From NCBI GenBank assembly GCA_026014515.1, contig JAOZIG010000286.1, positions 1 to 60,425 of the forward strand: a stretch of DNA of 60,425 bases, in the 5' to 3' direction. The DNA comes from Candidatus Bathyarchaeota archaeon. Its GTDB lineage: Archaea; Thermoproteota; Bathyarchaeia; TCS64. Below, one piece after another: positions 17,010 through 24,992 of this stretch. The notes below the pieces were generated by a model. It ran no database searches. It was not told the DNA's origin and was given only the letters and a program-made list of their open reading frames with translations. The translations under genes and the position numbers were made by a program. Every line of letters starts with the position of its first letter. The first letter of the stretch is position 1.

Positions 17010-18224
17010 CTACCCATATCGTAGCTTGGAATTCTCAAGAGCAGCGACTACAGGCAGTGTTTCGCCTGCAAGCATGCTGAGCATGGCTCCTCCGCCTGTT
17101 GAAACGTGGCTCATGTGGTCGTTGATGCCTAGCATTGAGGCCATGGCTCCCATGTGGCCTCCTCCTACCACAGTGAATCCCTTACACCGCGCCATACAGC
17201 GTAACAACTCCTTGGTGCCAATATCGAATCCTCGTCTCTCGAACATCCCTAAGGGGCCTTCTGCTACTACTGTTCCAGCTTTCTCGATGGTGCTACTGTA
17301 GTGGGCGATGGTATTCAAACCAATATCGTAGATGTTCTTTTCTTCAGTGATTCTGTCGATAAAGACCTCTACTCTTTCACCTTTGACGTCGAGGGCGACA
17401 TCCATGGGTAACTGGATCTGATTAGGATACTTTTCGAGAATATCGCGACAGACATCAACTTGTTTTAGTTCCTCTTCGTTTAGTTCCTCGCAGCGTTTAT
17501 TCATCTTGCCTCGTGCCATCTGGAAGCTATCTGCGACGAGACCGCCGATGAGTATCTTGTCTGCTATATCGTCTTTGAGTACCCTGTTGATTACTGGTAT
17601 ACGGTCATCGACTTTTGCTCCTCCTAGGAGATATACGCTTGGGCGTTCAGGTTTGTCCAATACCCTGTTGAGTGCTCGTAGTTCTTGCTCCATGAGGCGT
17701 CCAGCTAGCATTGGTACTACGTTGCTGAGCCCTACTAGGCTTGCTTGGCTTCTGTGGGCTGCCGCGAAAGCGTCGTTTACGAAATAATCTACGTATTTGC
17801 TTAGAGTCTGCACGAGTTCTGTGTCTCTGAGTTCCTCCACAGGTGCTTTCTTGTTTTCCTCTTCCATCATTCTGACGTTATTGAGCACCAAGACATCGCC
17901 TTTCTTCAGCGTCTTGATCTCTTTCTGAGCGTCCTCACCAACAATGTCATCAGTGTACTTGACTGGGCGCTCCAAGTACATTTGAAGCACCTTACTATGA
18001 CTTTCAAGGCTTGTGAAGTCGTATTTTCCGGGGCGGCTTTGATGTGCCCCGATGATGAGTTTTGTGTCTTTGAGACTTCTGACTGTGGGTATGACCGCTT
18101 GTATCCGCGTGGCATCCAGTATCCTCTTGGAGTTAGGGTCGAGGGGGCTGTTGATGTCTGCTCGCAGGAAAACTGTCTTACCTGTTAAGTCTACATCATC
18201 AAGGGTGAGGAAGTCGTAAACCAT
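17010..18224 (-). CDS. pgk: Phosphoglycerate kinase
   Basis: Transfers phosphate between 1,3-bisphosphoglycerate and ADP (or the reverse in gluconeogenesis). The 404-residue length is typical. The N-terminal LRADINSPLDP replaces the bacterial LRxDxNVP signature, as in archaeal members. The basic-patch residues HQSRPG (near residue 60) and the AHRSQAS segment (near 155) are visible. The hinge and nucleotide-binding part contain LGGAKVDDRIPVI, and the C-terminal VVGGGHMGAMA and STGGGAMLSMLAGETLP loops are also present. GGGH in place of bacterial GGGD is also an archaeal feature. A T-rich TATA-like stretch (about 18261-18270) lies about 40 bases upstream. It stands alone, next to the tRNA pair. 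Confidence 0.95.
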   Translation of the reverse strand: MVYDFLTLDDVDLTGKTVFLRADINSPLDPNSKRILDATRIQAVIPTVRSLKDTKLIIGAHQSRPGKYDFTSLESHSKVLQMYLERPVKYTDDIVGEDAQKEIKTLKKGDVLVLNNVRMMEEENKKAPVEELRDTELVQTLSKYVDYFVNDAFAAAHRSQASLVGLSNVVPMLAGRLMEQELRALNRVLDKPERPSVYLLGGAKVDDRIPVINRVLKDDIADKILIGGLVADSFQMARGKMNKRCEELNEEELKQVDVCRDILEKYPNQIQLPMDVALDVKGERVEVFIDRITEEKNIYDIGLNTIAHYSSTIEKAGTVVAEGPLGMFERRGFDIGTKELLRCMARCKGFTVVGGGHMGAMASMLGINDHMSHVSTGGGAMLSMLAGETLPVVAALENSKLRYG

Positions 18225-18279
18225 GATGTATCCCGGTGATTCGCATTACACTGTATGTTCTATAAAAAACTGTTCTTCC

Positions 18280-19470
18280 TTATTTTCGACGTTTAATGAT
18301 AGATTTTACCAATTTCTCTAATCCAGTGAAATCAGCTTTCATAAAATCCAATTCATCAACACCATCAAACCACTTAGGAATTACACCAGTTTTCTTTGCT
18401 TCTCGTAGCTCTAATCTGAGTCTAGCTGCTTGACTGATAACCTGTCTCCTCTCTCTGTTGACTTCTGTATCTTGAACCACTTCACTCATCAGATAGGCTC
18501 CATCCTTTGTCCCAATGGGCTTGAGGTAGAATTTCTCGTCTGGTATCTCCCCGAAGTCGCCATGGGGCTCTGTTTGGTACCAGTAGGCTACGCTGCTGTA
18601 GTCTTGTTGTAGCATATTGGCGTGTCCATGCTCTATCTCAACGGATATTGTGTTCTTGAATGGGACTGGATCGGGTATGTGAAGCCTGTAGGCGCTGTAT
18701 CTGCTGTTTACTTCGTCCATCACGGTCAATCCATGATAAGGTGCGTGGAAGGAGCCTTTGTTCCAGAACCATCCTCCTTGAAAATAGTCCTCGGTGCCTG
18801 TTCCTATGATGCTTGGATGGTTCTCGTTATCAACTGTGATGAACTCGTCACCTTGAAGCATCAACAGGCTTCCTTTATCATAGCTCTGCATGTTTAATAC
18901 ACAGCCCGCGTAGTGTCCTCTGCCTGTTGCTTTGAGTATGGTATAGTTTTCATTTATCTGAGTGGGGTTCTCCCTGTTGTATCTGCAGTGGAAGTAGAGT
19001 GTGTCCTCTTCTAGCTCTGTCTCATGATACTCGACGTTATAGTAAAGGTGTGTTACAGGATATTGACTCCTGTTTTCAATCTCTAGAACCGCTTTTTCCT
19101 TGAATGGCATTGGCCAATAACTGAAGAAACCTCCGCTTGTCATCCCATGCATCGCGTTATAGTGGTGTACGTATTCTGCGAATCCTGCTCCAAAGAAGTC
19201 ACCTATAGGCGCATATACGCTGGGTGTTTTTTCATCATCCCAACTGAACCTGAGAAGAAGATAACGTAGGATATGTTCATCCTCTGAGTTTAAAGCGAAC
19301 CATATTCTGCTAATGATTCCACTACCTGTGATTACACCTAGTCTGATGGTCTCTCCGGGTTCAACTGTTACATAGTCAGCGTTTCCATGGCTGGGGTCGT
19401 GACTGCTTATCTGCCTAGTCTTCCAGTCTTTTGCCTTGTAGATAGAATCGGGTGATCCGAGGAGCTTCAT
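18280..19470 (-). CDS. DUF2961 / GH172-like glycoside hydrolase
   Basis: A 396-residue cytoplasmic protein without signal peptide. The family is recognised from GTGTEDYFQGGWFW and the following YHGLTVMDE segment, and from the early GSGIISRIWFAL and YAPIGDFFGAGF segments. DUF2961 proteins form a jelly-roll fold (GH172) that includes difructose-anhydride-forming enzymes and arabinan-degrading exo-enzymes; the Glu in GTGTEDYF is the expected catalytic residue and is kept. The substrate here is unknown. It is in the same direction as the carboxypeptidase-like gene, 32 bases downstream of it, so they may be co-transcribed with the two M24 proteins. Confidence 0.85.
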   Translation of the reverse strand: MKLLGSPDSIYKAKDWKTRQISSHDPSHGNADYVTVEPGETIRLGVITGSGIISRIWFALNSEDEHILRYLLLRFSWDDEKTPSVYAPIGDFFGAGFAEYVHHYNAMHGMTSGGFFSYWPMPFKEKAVLEIENRSQYPVTHLYYNVEYHETELEEDTLYFHCRYNRENPTQINENYTILKATGRGHYAGCVLNMQSYDKGSLLMLQGDEFITVDNENHPSIIGTGTEDYFQGGWFWNKGSFHAPYHGLTVMDEVNSRYSAYRLHIPDPVPFKNTISVEIEHGHANMLQQDYSSVAYWYQTEPHGDFGEIPDEKFYLKPIGTKDGAYLMSEVVQDTEVNRERRQVISQAARLRLELREAKKTGVIPKWFDGVDELDFMKADFTGLEKLVKSIIKRRK

Positions 19471-19502
19471 GGGAAATATGTGTGTTTTCTTTGGTTAAGA
19501 GT

Positions 19503-20453
19503 TTAGGCTTTGGCGACCCAGCACAATGAGTCTCCGCTGTTCACTGAGTAATGGACGCGTAGGAAGCTGATCACTCCATCCATTGGGGCATAAGCTGTTT
19601 GGATGGTCTCCCCTAACAGGTTACACACAGTGCCTAGCTCCTCACCTTTCTTCACACTCTGTCCCGCTTCTATTTTTCTTCGCCATACTCCCCCTTTCTT
19701 TGCCCACACTCTCTCACTGGGTGGATCAAGAGGTGGATTGTAACTGACGGGGGCTCCTTCAAGCATCTTCAGGTGTCTAAGTAGGTTCAGTGCTCCATCG
19801 TAGTGGTATTGTACGTCTTGCTCTCTGATGGGGTAGGGGGCTCCTGACTCGATCATCAGACACGGAATACCATACTTGTTCACAGCCTCCCCCGTGTTTC
19901 CAGAAATACTCGTGGATTCTATCAATGCTGGTTTGTAGAGTGATGCAAGCTCCACCATCTTATCAAAGAGTTCCTTGTTCTCGGTCTTATAGACGAATAT
20001 ACCCCTTGTCACGTCCTCACCGAGGTCTGCGCTATGAGCATCAATAAGCACATCCGATTTGCTCACAAAGTGCTCAAACACATGATAGGCTACGCGTTTG
20101 GTGATCGAAGCCTCGGCATCCCCGGGAAATACTTTGTTCTGGTTTAAGTGGTCCAGTTGGTTGTGGTATGGTTTTCTGGCGTGGAATCCCTCTGTGTTTA
20201 CGATTGGCGCCAGTATCAAGGTACCCGAAAGCTGATCAGGCGTTATTTTTTCGGCTATTCTGTATATTGCCTCTATTGGGGCGCATTCAACGGCATGAAC
20301 ACCGCCAAGAATAGTTACTGTTGGTCCTTTGTTGACTCCATTTATCACTATATATGGGAGTTTTATCTCGTGGGTTGAGGCATCACCGATCTTCACATAG
20401 CCTCTATGGACTGTTCCTTGTGGGATAACGGTATCTTGTACCTTGAAAGACAT
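19503..20453 (-). CDS. Succinylglutamate desuccinylase/aspartoacylase-family zinc deacylase
   Basis: A 316-residue member of the M14-like AstE/AspA group, which hydrolyses N-acyl amino acids or related amides. The zinc ligands fit His53 and Glu56 (GGVHAVECAP) and His140 (LIDAHSAD). A NQNKVFPGD segment (about 104-112) replaces the usual DLNRxFPG substrate site, and the C-terminal part (about 235-316) is the usual beta barrel. Known relatives act on N-acetyl- or N-succinyl-amino acids or on alkylated ectoine derivatives; the substrate here is not predictable. It lies 38 bases after the M24 gene at 20492 on the same strand, in a group of four amide- or glycan-related genes. Confidence 0.88.
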   Translation of the reverse strand: MSFKVQDTVIPQGTVHRGYVKIGDASTHEIKLPYIVINGVNKGPTVTILGGVHAVECAPIEAIYRIAEKITPDQLSGTLILAPIVNTEGFHARKPYHNQLDHLNQNKVFPGDAEASITKRVAYHVFEHFVSKSDVLIDAHSADLGEDVTRGIFVYKTENKELFDKMVELASLYKPALIESTSISGNTGEAVNKYGIPCLMIESGAPYPIREQDVQYHYDGALNLLRHLKMLEGAPVSYNPPLDPPSERVWAKKGGVWRRKIEAGQSVKKGEELGTVCNLLGETIQTAYAPMDGVISFLRVHYSVNSGDSLCWVAKA

Positions 20454-20491
20454 GAGTAAACTGAGAATAGTAAGAGTGTAAAAAATTTGGG

Positions 20492-21661
20492 TTAATAGGT
20501 ATAGTTGCAGATGAATGGCTCACGCCAGTCCTTCCACCAGCCAACAACCCTGTTGCCGGTCTCGGTGATAACAAAAACATCCTTGTTCATCAACAACTCA
20601 CCGCCTTCACCATGAACAACTGGGTTGAAGACAACCACCATATCCTCCTCAAAAACCGTCTCATCGGCTCCCGAGATATACGGAGGCTCATAATTGGTCA
20701 CACCAACCCCCGCACCCAAGGTAAGCTTGGGCTCCATGATGATGCCTTTCTCAGCAGCAACCGCTTTCACTGCATCATAGACCTCGCTTGCCTTGACACC
20801 GGGCTTGAGGTTCGCTCTCACTGTCTCCCTCAGAGTCACTAGCTTCTGGAAATCTGCTTTCTGTTCCTCGGTCATCTCACCCATGGCGAGCATACGTGCA
20901 CCGTTACACCAGTATCCTTTCACTGTGGAAACAAGCTCCATCCTCATCCACTCATGATGCTTCGGCACCCTGTCGAACCCTATTCCATACATGGGTGCAC
21001 CGGGCCACCATTTCTCTGTGTTTGTGCCTGTTACTACTTGTGCTACAGCGTGGTGTCCTACCTCGTCAAGTTCTCTTTCGATGGCGTGGATTCGTACATT
21101 CTCTGTGTTGCTCATCTCACCTGATGCCTGAACGACTAACACGTGGTGTGCTTGTCCCGCAATAGTATGATCAGTTTTGCTTGCTACTTCTTCTAGTAGT
21201 TCAAGCTCTCTTGGAGTCTTTTTTATCCTGAGTTCACGTAGCAGATCATCGCATGGTACGAGTTGGAAGTCTTCTAACGCTGATTCAAGCCTGTTGTACA
21301 GGTTCAACGGTATCCTGTTGACGTCAACGCCTATTTTTCCCGTCTTCCTAATGGTGTTCTTAGCAAGCAATACCGCTATCTCAACGATGCTGCTTGGGCT
21401 TCCCGGTTTCTCGTTATATGTCTTGGTTTTATTTACCCACGCTAGGTTTAGGAAGCTGCTCTCCCATTCATGGGGCACTATGGTTGTTGGCAACTCGTCT
21501 TTTGGCCAGAATAGCGCCATGTACCTGTCAGGGAAACTCTGTGGATAGTGGAGATATGCTCCTGTGAGGTACTGAATATTATCATAGCCAAAGACCAGTA
21601 GGGCATCGTATCCGCTTGCCTCTATTGCCTCGTTGACGTTTTCCATTACTTCTTCTTTCAT
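20492..21661 (-). CDS. M24 creatinase/aminopeptidase-fold protein lacking all metal ligands (copy A)
   Basis: A 389-residue protein with the two-domain architecture of Xaa-Pro dipeptidase/creatinase: an N-terminal creatinase-like domain (about 1-140) and a C-terminal pita-bread domain. The five metal-ligand positions read Glu, Asn, Ala, Asn and Lys instead of Asp, Asp, His, Glu and Glu. The segments are RMELVSTVKGYWCNGARM, GAGVGVTNYEPP, VVFNPVVHG and LLMNKDVFVI. It therefore should not bind the usual Co/Mn/Zn pair. Creatinase itself is a metal-free member, so a hydrolase working without metal is possible, as is a regulatory or heterodimer partner role. It lies 12 bases after its paralog. Confidence 0.85.
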   Translation of the reverse strand: MKEEVMENVNEAIEASGYDALLVFGYDNIQYLTGAYLHYPQSFPDRYMALFWPKDELPTTIVPHEWESSFLNLAWVNKTKTYNEKPGSPSSIVEIAVLLAKNTIRKTGKIGVDVNRIPLNLYNRLESALEDFQLVPCDDLLRELRIKKTPRELELLEEVASKTDHTIAGQAHHVLVVQASGEMSNTENVRIHAIERELDEVGHHAVAQVVTGTNTEKWWPGAPMYGIGFDRVPKHHEWMRMELVSTVKGYWCNGARMLAMGEMTEEQKADFQKLVTLRETVRANLKPGVKASEVYDAVKAVAAEKGIIMEPKLTLGAGVGVTNYEPPYISGADETVFEEDMVVVFNPVVHGEGGELLMNKDVFVITETGNRVVGWWKDWREPFICNYTY

Positions 21662-21673
21662 CCATTATTCCTC

Positions 21674-22831
21674 CTAGTGGGTCGCCCTGTGGCCATAGAC
21701 ATGGTATAATTTGTCCCATGTCCTGTACCAGCTAAGCTTCCTGTTTCCCTCCTCGGTTATCTCGTAGATGTCCTTGCTGTGGATTAGCTCCTGTCTTGGA
21801 CCATACGTGTAGATGTCCAGTGCGAGCACCATACCAGCCTTCAACTCTGTGCTACAGCTCAGGTTCAGGTAAGGTGGCTCATGGTGACTTGCACCTACAC
21901 CGTGACCTATTCCTGGCTCCTTCCAGAAACCTATCGCCTGTTTCTCGGCTGCTCGTGCAACGTGGGCATAGACCTCGTTGCATGCTACTCCTGGTTTGAT
22001 CATCTCTAGAGCGGTTGTCTTGAGTCGTAGGTTCTCCCTGTAGGCGTTCTCTTGTTCTGGTGATGGTTTTCCGACTACTCCCATCCTGCCTATGTTGGTC
22101 CAGTATCCCATGTAGTGGGCGCTTACATCCATCCTGAAGAGTTCGCCCTCTTTCACCCAGCCACGCTGAGGCGTATAGTATATCTGGCCTTCGCTTCCGA
22201 ACGCTGAGTTGAGTAATCCTACTCCGCTTGCCCCGTTCTCGTTGACGTGGACCCTGATCCGTTCAGTGATCTCCGCCACTGTGTAGCCGGGGTTCTCGAC
22301 TGCGCCTTCAAGATGCATCAGAGCATACACTATTCCCCTGTCTGCTTGTTTACAGGCGCGCTCTATGAACTCGATCTCACCCTTGGTCTTTATGATTCTA
22401 AGGTCCCTGATCATGGGGTCCGCTGGCTCCCAACCAACGTTGGGTAGTTTTCCTGATAATGAGTCCATCAATCCCTTTGAGACCCTTGCCGCGTCAAAGC
22501 CGATCTTGTTTTTATCGAGCCCCATTCCCACAATTAGCTCTTCTACTGCCTTGACGAATGCCCCTGTCTCGTATCCCTGGTTTTCGTCGTAAACCAGTGT
22601 TTCTCCCTGCCACCCTTGGTCTTTTACTGCTTGTGACCAGTCTTGAGGTATTACTGCGACTGGTGTACCTTCTTTGGGTAGTAGGACAGCGGCTTTTCTT
22701 GATGGATAATTTTCCGCGAAGGGTAAGACGGTTCTTGTAAGGTAATTGAAGTTGTCTACACCAATCGCCAAGACTGCATCATAGTCGGTTTCTGTGATTG
22801 CAGTCTCGATTTTTTGTTTGAGTAAATCCAT
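21674..22831 (-). CDS. M24 creatinase/aminopeptidase-fold protein with degenerate metal site (copy B)
   Basis: A 385-residue paralog of the downstream gene with the same two domains. Here the first Asp (RMDVSAHYMGY) and the His (GIGHGVGASHHEPPY) of the metal site are kept. The second Asp is Asn (TNIGRM), the first Glu is Asp (LALDIYTYGP) and the last Glu is Lys (IHSKDIYEI). It is thus partly degenerate and unlikely to be a normal dinuclear aminopeptidase. The Asn and Lys changes are shared with copy A, so they probably arose before the duplication and are kept for a reason. The start is supported by AGGAG ten bases upstream. It is probably the first gene of the run reading down to 18280. Confidence 0.85.
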   Translation of the reverse strand: MDLLKQKIETAITETDYDAVLAIGVDNFNYLTRTVLPFAENYPSRKAAVLLPKEGTPVAVIPQDWSQAVKDQGWQGETLVYDENQGYETGAFVKAVEELIVGMGLDKNKIGFDAARVSKGLMDSLSGKLPNVGWEPADPMIRDLRIIKTKGEIEFIERACKQADRGIVYALMHLEGAVENPGYTVAEITERIRVHVNENGASGVGLLNSAFGSEGQIYYTPQRGWVKEGELFRMDVSAHYMGYWTNIGRMGVVGKPSPEQENAYRENLRLKTTALEMIKPGVACNEVYAHVARAAEKQAIGFWKEPGIGHGVGASHHEPPYLNLSCSTELKAGMVLALDIYTYGPRQELIHSKDIYEITEEGNRKLSWYRTWDKLYHVYGHRATH

Positions 22832-22953
22832 TTTGGATGCTCCTAAGTGTTTAGAATCTCTATATTGCTAAACTAGGAGATACATTCATAGCATATAAGC
22901 AATTTTCGATAAAACACTGTTTAGTATATAAAGGAAAGGTGTTTGAAGGGGCT

Positions 22954-23337
22954 TTAAGGGATGGGTTCATAGAATTTCTGTATCTCTATGACGTATCCTT
23001 CAGGGTCATGGAGCAGGAATATTCTCAAATTTAGCTCCTTATCATCGTGGGGCTCGTTGATGGTATCGACGCCGTTCTCTTTGAAGTGTTCATACCATGC
23101 ATCAGGGTCATCAACTATCACCGTGAGCATAACCGGCTTTGTGTCACTGTATTTATGGTAACCAACGTTGCCGTCTACGCACCCCATGTAGGCGTTGTCT
23201 CTTACTTTGAATATTTTAGCCCATTTCTGGTCCTGTATGAGTTGGAAGCCCATGATTTTCTCGTAGAAATCAGCTGCTTTCTGTAGGTCTTTGTAGTAGA
23301 AGAAGGTTAGAATCCCTTTTGTCTCTGGAAAACTCAT
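22954..23337 (-). CDS. Glyoxalase/bleomycin-resistance (VOC) superfamily protein
   Basis: A 127-residue protein with the paired beta-alpha-beta-beta-beta modules of the VOC fold. The first is ILTFFYYKDLQKAADFYEKIMGFQL, covering residues 9-33, and the second contains DPDAWYEHFKENGV and ends with LHDPEGYVIEIQKF. The start is put at the ATG at 23335-23337; a frame open to 23400 would run through the TATA-like box of the divergent peroxiredoxin gene and add a polar leader. Substrates of such small VOC proteins are varied (glyoxalase, dioxygenase, antibiotic binding) and cannot be chosen here. It sits beside a group of redox enzymes. Confidence 0.8.
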   Translation of the reverse strand: MSFPETKGILTFFYYKDLQKAADFYEKIMGFQLIQDQKWAKIFKVRDNAYMGCVDGNVGYHKYSDTKPVMLTVIVDDPDAWYEHFKENGVDTINEPHDDKELNLRIFLLHDPEGYVIEIQKFYEPIP

Positions 23338-23390
23338 GCTTGATTCTTGCATATTGGGCTTAAAGCAGTTACCATCAGTTTCTCTCAATG

Positions 23391-23398
23391 TATAAATC
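23391..23398 (+). promoter_or_regulatory. TATA-box candidate for the peroxiredoxin gene
   Basis: TATAAATC is centred about 35 bases before the ATG at 23429, a normal distance for an archaeal promoter with a short leader. It lies in the gap between the divergent VOC and peroxiredoxin genes once the VOC start is placed at 23337. Confidence 0.5.
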
Positions 23399-23428
23399 AA
23401 GCCCTACCCCAGCGATATTTGATGAATT

Positions 23429-23887
23429 ATGAAAGTTGGAGAAAAAGCACCTGATTTCACTCTGGTAAATCAGGATATGAAAAAAGTCTCACTTAGCGAC
23501 TATAAAGGCAGCAAAGTTGTTCTCGCCTTCTACCCCGGCGCATTCACAGGTGGATGCACGAAGGAAATGTGCACTATTCGTGACGAGATAGCCGATCTGG
23601 AAGAACTAAACGCAGAGATACTAGGTATCAGCGTAAATGATCCCTTCAGTAACAAGGCGTTCCATGAGGAAAACGTCCTGAACTTCCCTCTACTCTGTGA
23701 TTACAATAGAGAGGTTGTGAAGTTGTATGATGTTTACCATGAGGATTTTGCTGGCTTGAAGGGTTACACTGTTGCAAAACGCAGTGTTTTCATCGTTGAC
23801 GTTGATGGAGTTATCAGCTACAAGTGGGTAACTGAAGACCCCCGTGTTATGCCTCCTTATGATGAGGTAAAAGCTGAGCTTGCCTAG
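23429..23887 (+). CDS. Peroxiredoxin (AhpC/TSA superfamily, thioredoxin fold)
   Basis: A 152-residue cytoplasmic peroxidase that reduces hydrogen peroxide or alkyl peroxides. The active site FYPGAFTGGCTKEMC has the Pro, the Thr and the peroxidatic Cys43 in the expected places. Cys48, five residues later, could be the resolving partner, as in BCP-type enzymes. The start VGEKAPDFTLVNQDMKKVSL is typical of the superfamily. It is monocistronic: a T-rich tract follows and the next gene is convergent. With a second peroxiredoxin at 24484, a nitroreductase and a disulfide reductase-like flavoprotein, it belongs to an oxidative-stress group. The electron donor is unknown. Confidence 0.92.
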   Translation: MKVGEKAPDFTLVNQDMKKVSLSDYKGSKVVLAFYPGAFTGGCTKEMCTIRDEIADLEELNAEILGISVNDPFSNKAFHEENVLNFPLLCDYNREVVKLYDVYHEDFAGLKGYTVAKRSVFIVDVDGVISYKWVTEDPRVMPPYDEVKAELA

Positions 23888-23901
23888 TCTCCTTCAGCCT
23901 A

Positions 23902-23917
23902 TCTTTTTCATTTTTTT
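23902..23917 (+). terminator. T-rich terminator candidate after the peroxiredoxin gene
   Basis: Runs of five and seven T directly after the stop, in the 31-base gap before the convergent nitroreductase gene. Consistent with archaeal T-tract termination. Confidence 0.45.
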
Positions 23918-23918
23918 G

Positions 23919-24479
23919 CTAGGTTTCTTGGTACTTGTTGTGGAAAGCCCATTCTGGTAATGGTTTACGTTCTGGGCGTTTTAACTCGTTTTTCGCTTGG
24001 TCCTCGCTGAGGCTTGGGTGAATCTCCTGCATCTTCTTACCCACGATAATCAAGGTAAGAACCGTGTACTCTTCTGGTATACCAAGAATCTCACGGGTCT
24101 TCTTTGGGCTGAATCCAGCGATAGGGTGAGCTACTAGTCCCAGTTCTGTTGCTCTTAGGATCAATGTGGCGGTTGCCATACCAAGGTCAAACTGATGGTA
24201 TATGCGTTCACGTATCTGGCAGTCATCCTCGGGTTTTGAGAACGCAGCTATAATCATTGATGCTTGTCTCGCCCAAGCGTTCCCCCTTGATAGTGCCTCA
24301 TACATTTCCTCAAGCTTTTCCCGATCATAGACGAAAACGTATCTCCAAGGCTGGTTGTTAAAACAAGATGCGCTGAGCTGCGCATGGCTTGCTAGGTCTT
24401 CAACGAGTTCCCTTGTTATCTCGACTGGCATCAGTGACCTGTATGCTCGTCGTGCGTGAATAGCCTCTGATACGTTCAT
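23919..24479 (-). CDS. Nitroreductase-family FMN oxidoreductase
   Basis: A 186-residue protein with the FMN-binding start AIHARRAYRSLMPVEI (Arg-x-x-Arg-Ser contact to the FMN phosphate) and the QLSASCFNNQPWRYVFV segment (Ser, Asn, Gln, Pro, Trp). The late LGLVAHPIAGFSPKKTREILGIPEEY segment is the usual one of this family. It uses NAD(P)H to reduce nitro groups, quinones or flavins; the physiological substrate is unknown. It follows the BCP-type peroxiredoxin gene on the same strand by four bases, so it is surely in that transcript. Confidence 0.92.
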   Translation of the reverse strand: MNVSEAIHARRAYRSLMPVEITRELVEDLASHAQLSASCFNNQPWRYVFVYDREKLEEMYEALSRGNAWARQASMIIAAFSKPEDDCQIRERIYHQFDLGMATATLILRATELGLVAHPIAGFSPKKTREILGIPEEYTVLTLIIVGKKMQEIHPSLSEDQAKNELKRPERKPLPEWAFHNKYQET

Positions 24480-24483
24480 GTTC

Positions 24484-24951
24484 TCATCCTTGAAGCTCGG
24501 ATAGTTTTTCCATCACTTTATCGACGTGTCCAGCGACCTTTACCTTGGGCCAGACATGGGCGATTTTTCCCTCTGGGTCTATGAGGTATGTGCTTCTGAC
24601 GCCCCCCATGTATTCTCGTCCATACATTTTCTTCTTCTGCCAGACACCATAGGATTCAAGAACCTCTTTCTCTGTGTCGCTGAGGAGATTGATGGATAAC
24701 TCATGCTTCTGCCTGAAGTTTGTGTGGCTCTTCAGGCTATCTGGACTTACGCCAATGATCACCGCGTTCTTCGCCTTGAACTCATCTTCTGCGGCTGTAA
24801 ACTCTAATGCTTCCATTGTACAGCCCTTGGTGTTGTCCTTTGGGTAGAAGTATAGTACAACCCATTTTCCCTTCAAGTCTTTGAGACACATCTCGCCTCT
24901 ATCTGGGTCTTCTAGACAGAAACCCGGTGCCTTTTCTCCAATATCTAACAA
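24484..24951 (-). CDS. bcp: Thioredoxin-dependent peroxiredoxin, BCP/PrxQ type
   Basis: A 155-residue protein that reduces peroxides with electrons from thioredoxin-like donors. The active site FYPKDNTKGCTMEALEF gives peroxidatic Cys44; the common resolving Cys five residues later is Leu49, so this is a 1-Cys form or resolves through another protein. The KAPGFCLEDPDRGEMCLKDLKGKWVVLYF start and the GVSPDSLKSHTNFRQKHEL segment are typical. It lies upstream of nitroreductase by four bases and 41 bases after the flavoprotein disulfide reductase-like gene, forming a redox operon. Confidence 0.93.
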   Translation of the reverse strand: MLDIGEKAPGFCLEDPDRGEMCLKDLKGKWVVLYFYPKDNTKGCTMEALEFTAAEDEFKAKNAVIIGVSPDSLKSHTNFRQKHELSINLLSDTEKEVLESYGVWQKKKMYGREYMGGVRSTYLIDPEGKIAHVWPKVKVAGHVDKVMEKLSELQG

Positions 24952-24992
24952 ATGTCCTCACCAGAATGATATAAAATTGAAAAGGGGGTTAT

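Noticed and set aside
22840..22925. AAACA-C-TGTTT palindrome and repeated TGTTTAG upstream of the M24 gene
   Set aside because: Short and in AT-rich DNA, so chance is likely; no regulator gene is adjacent.
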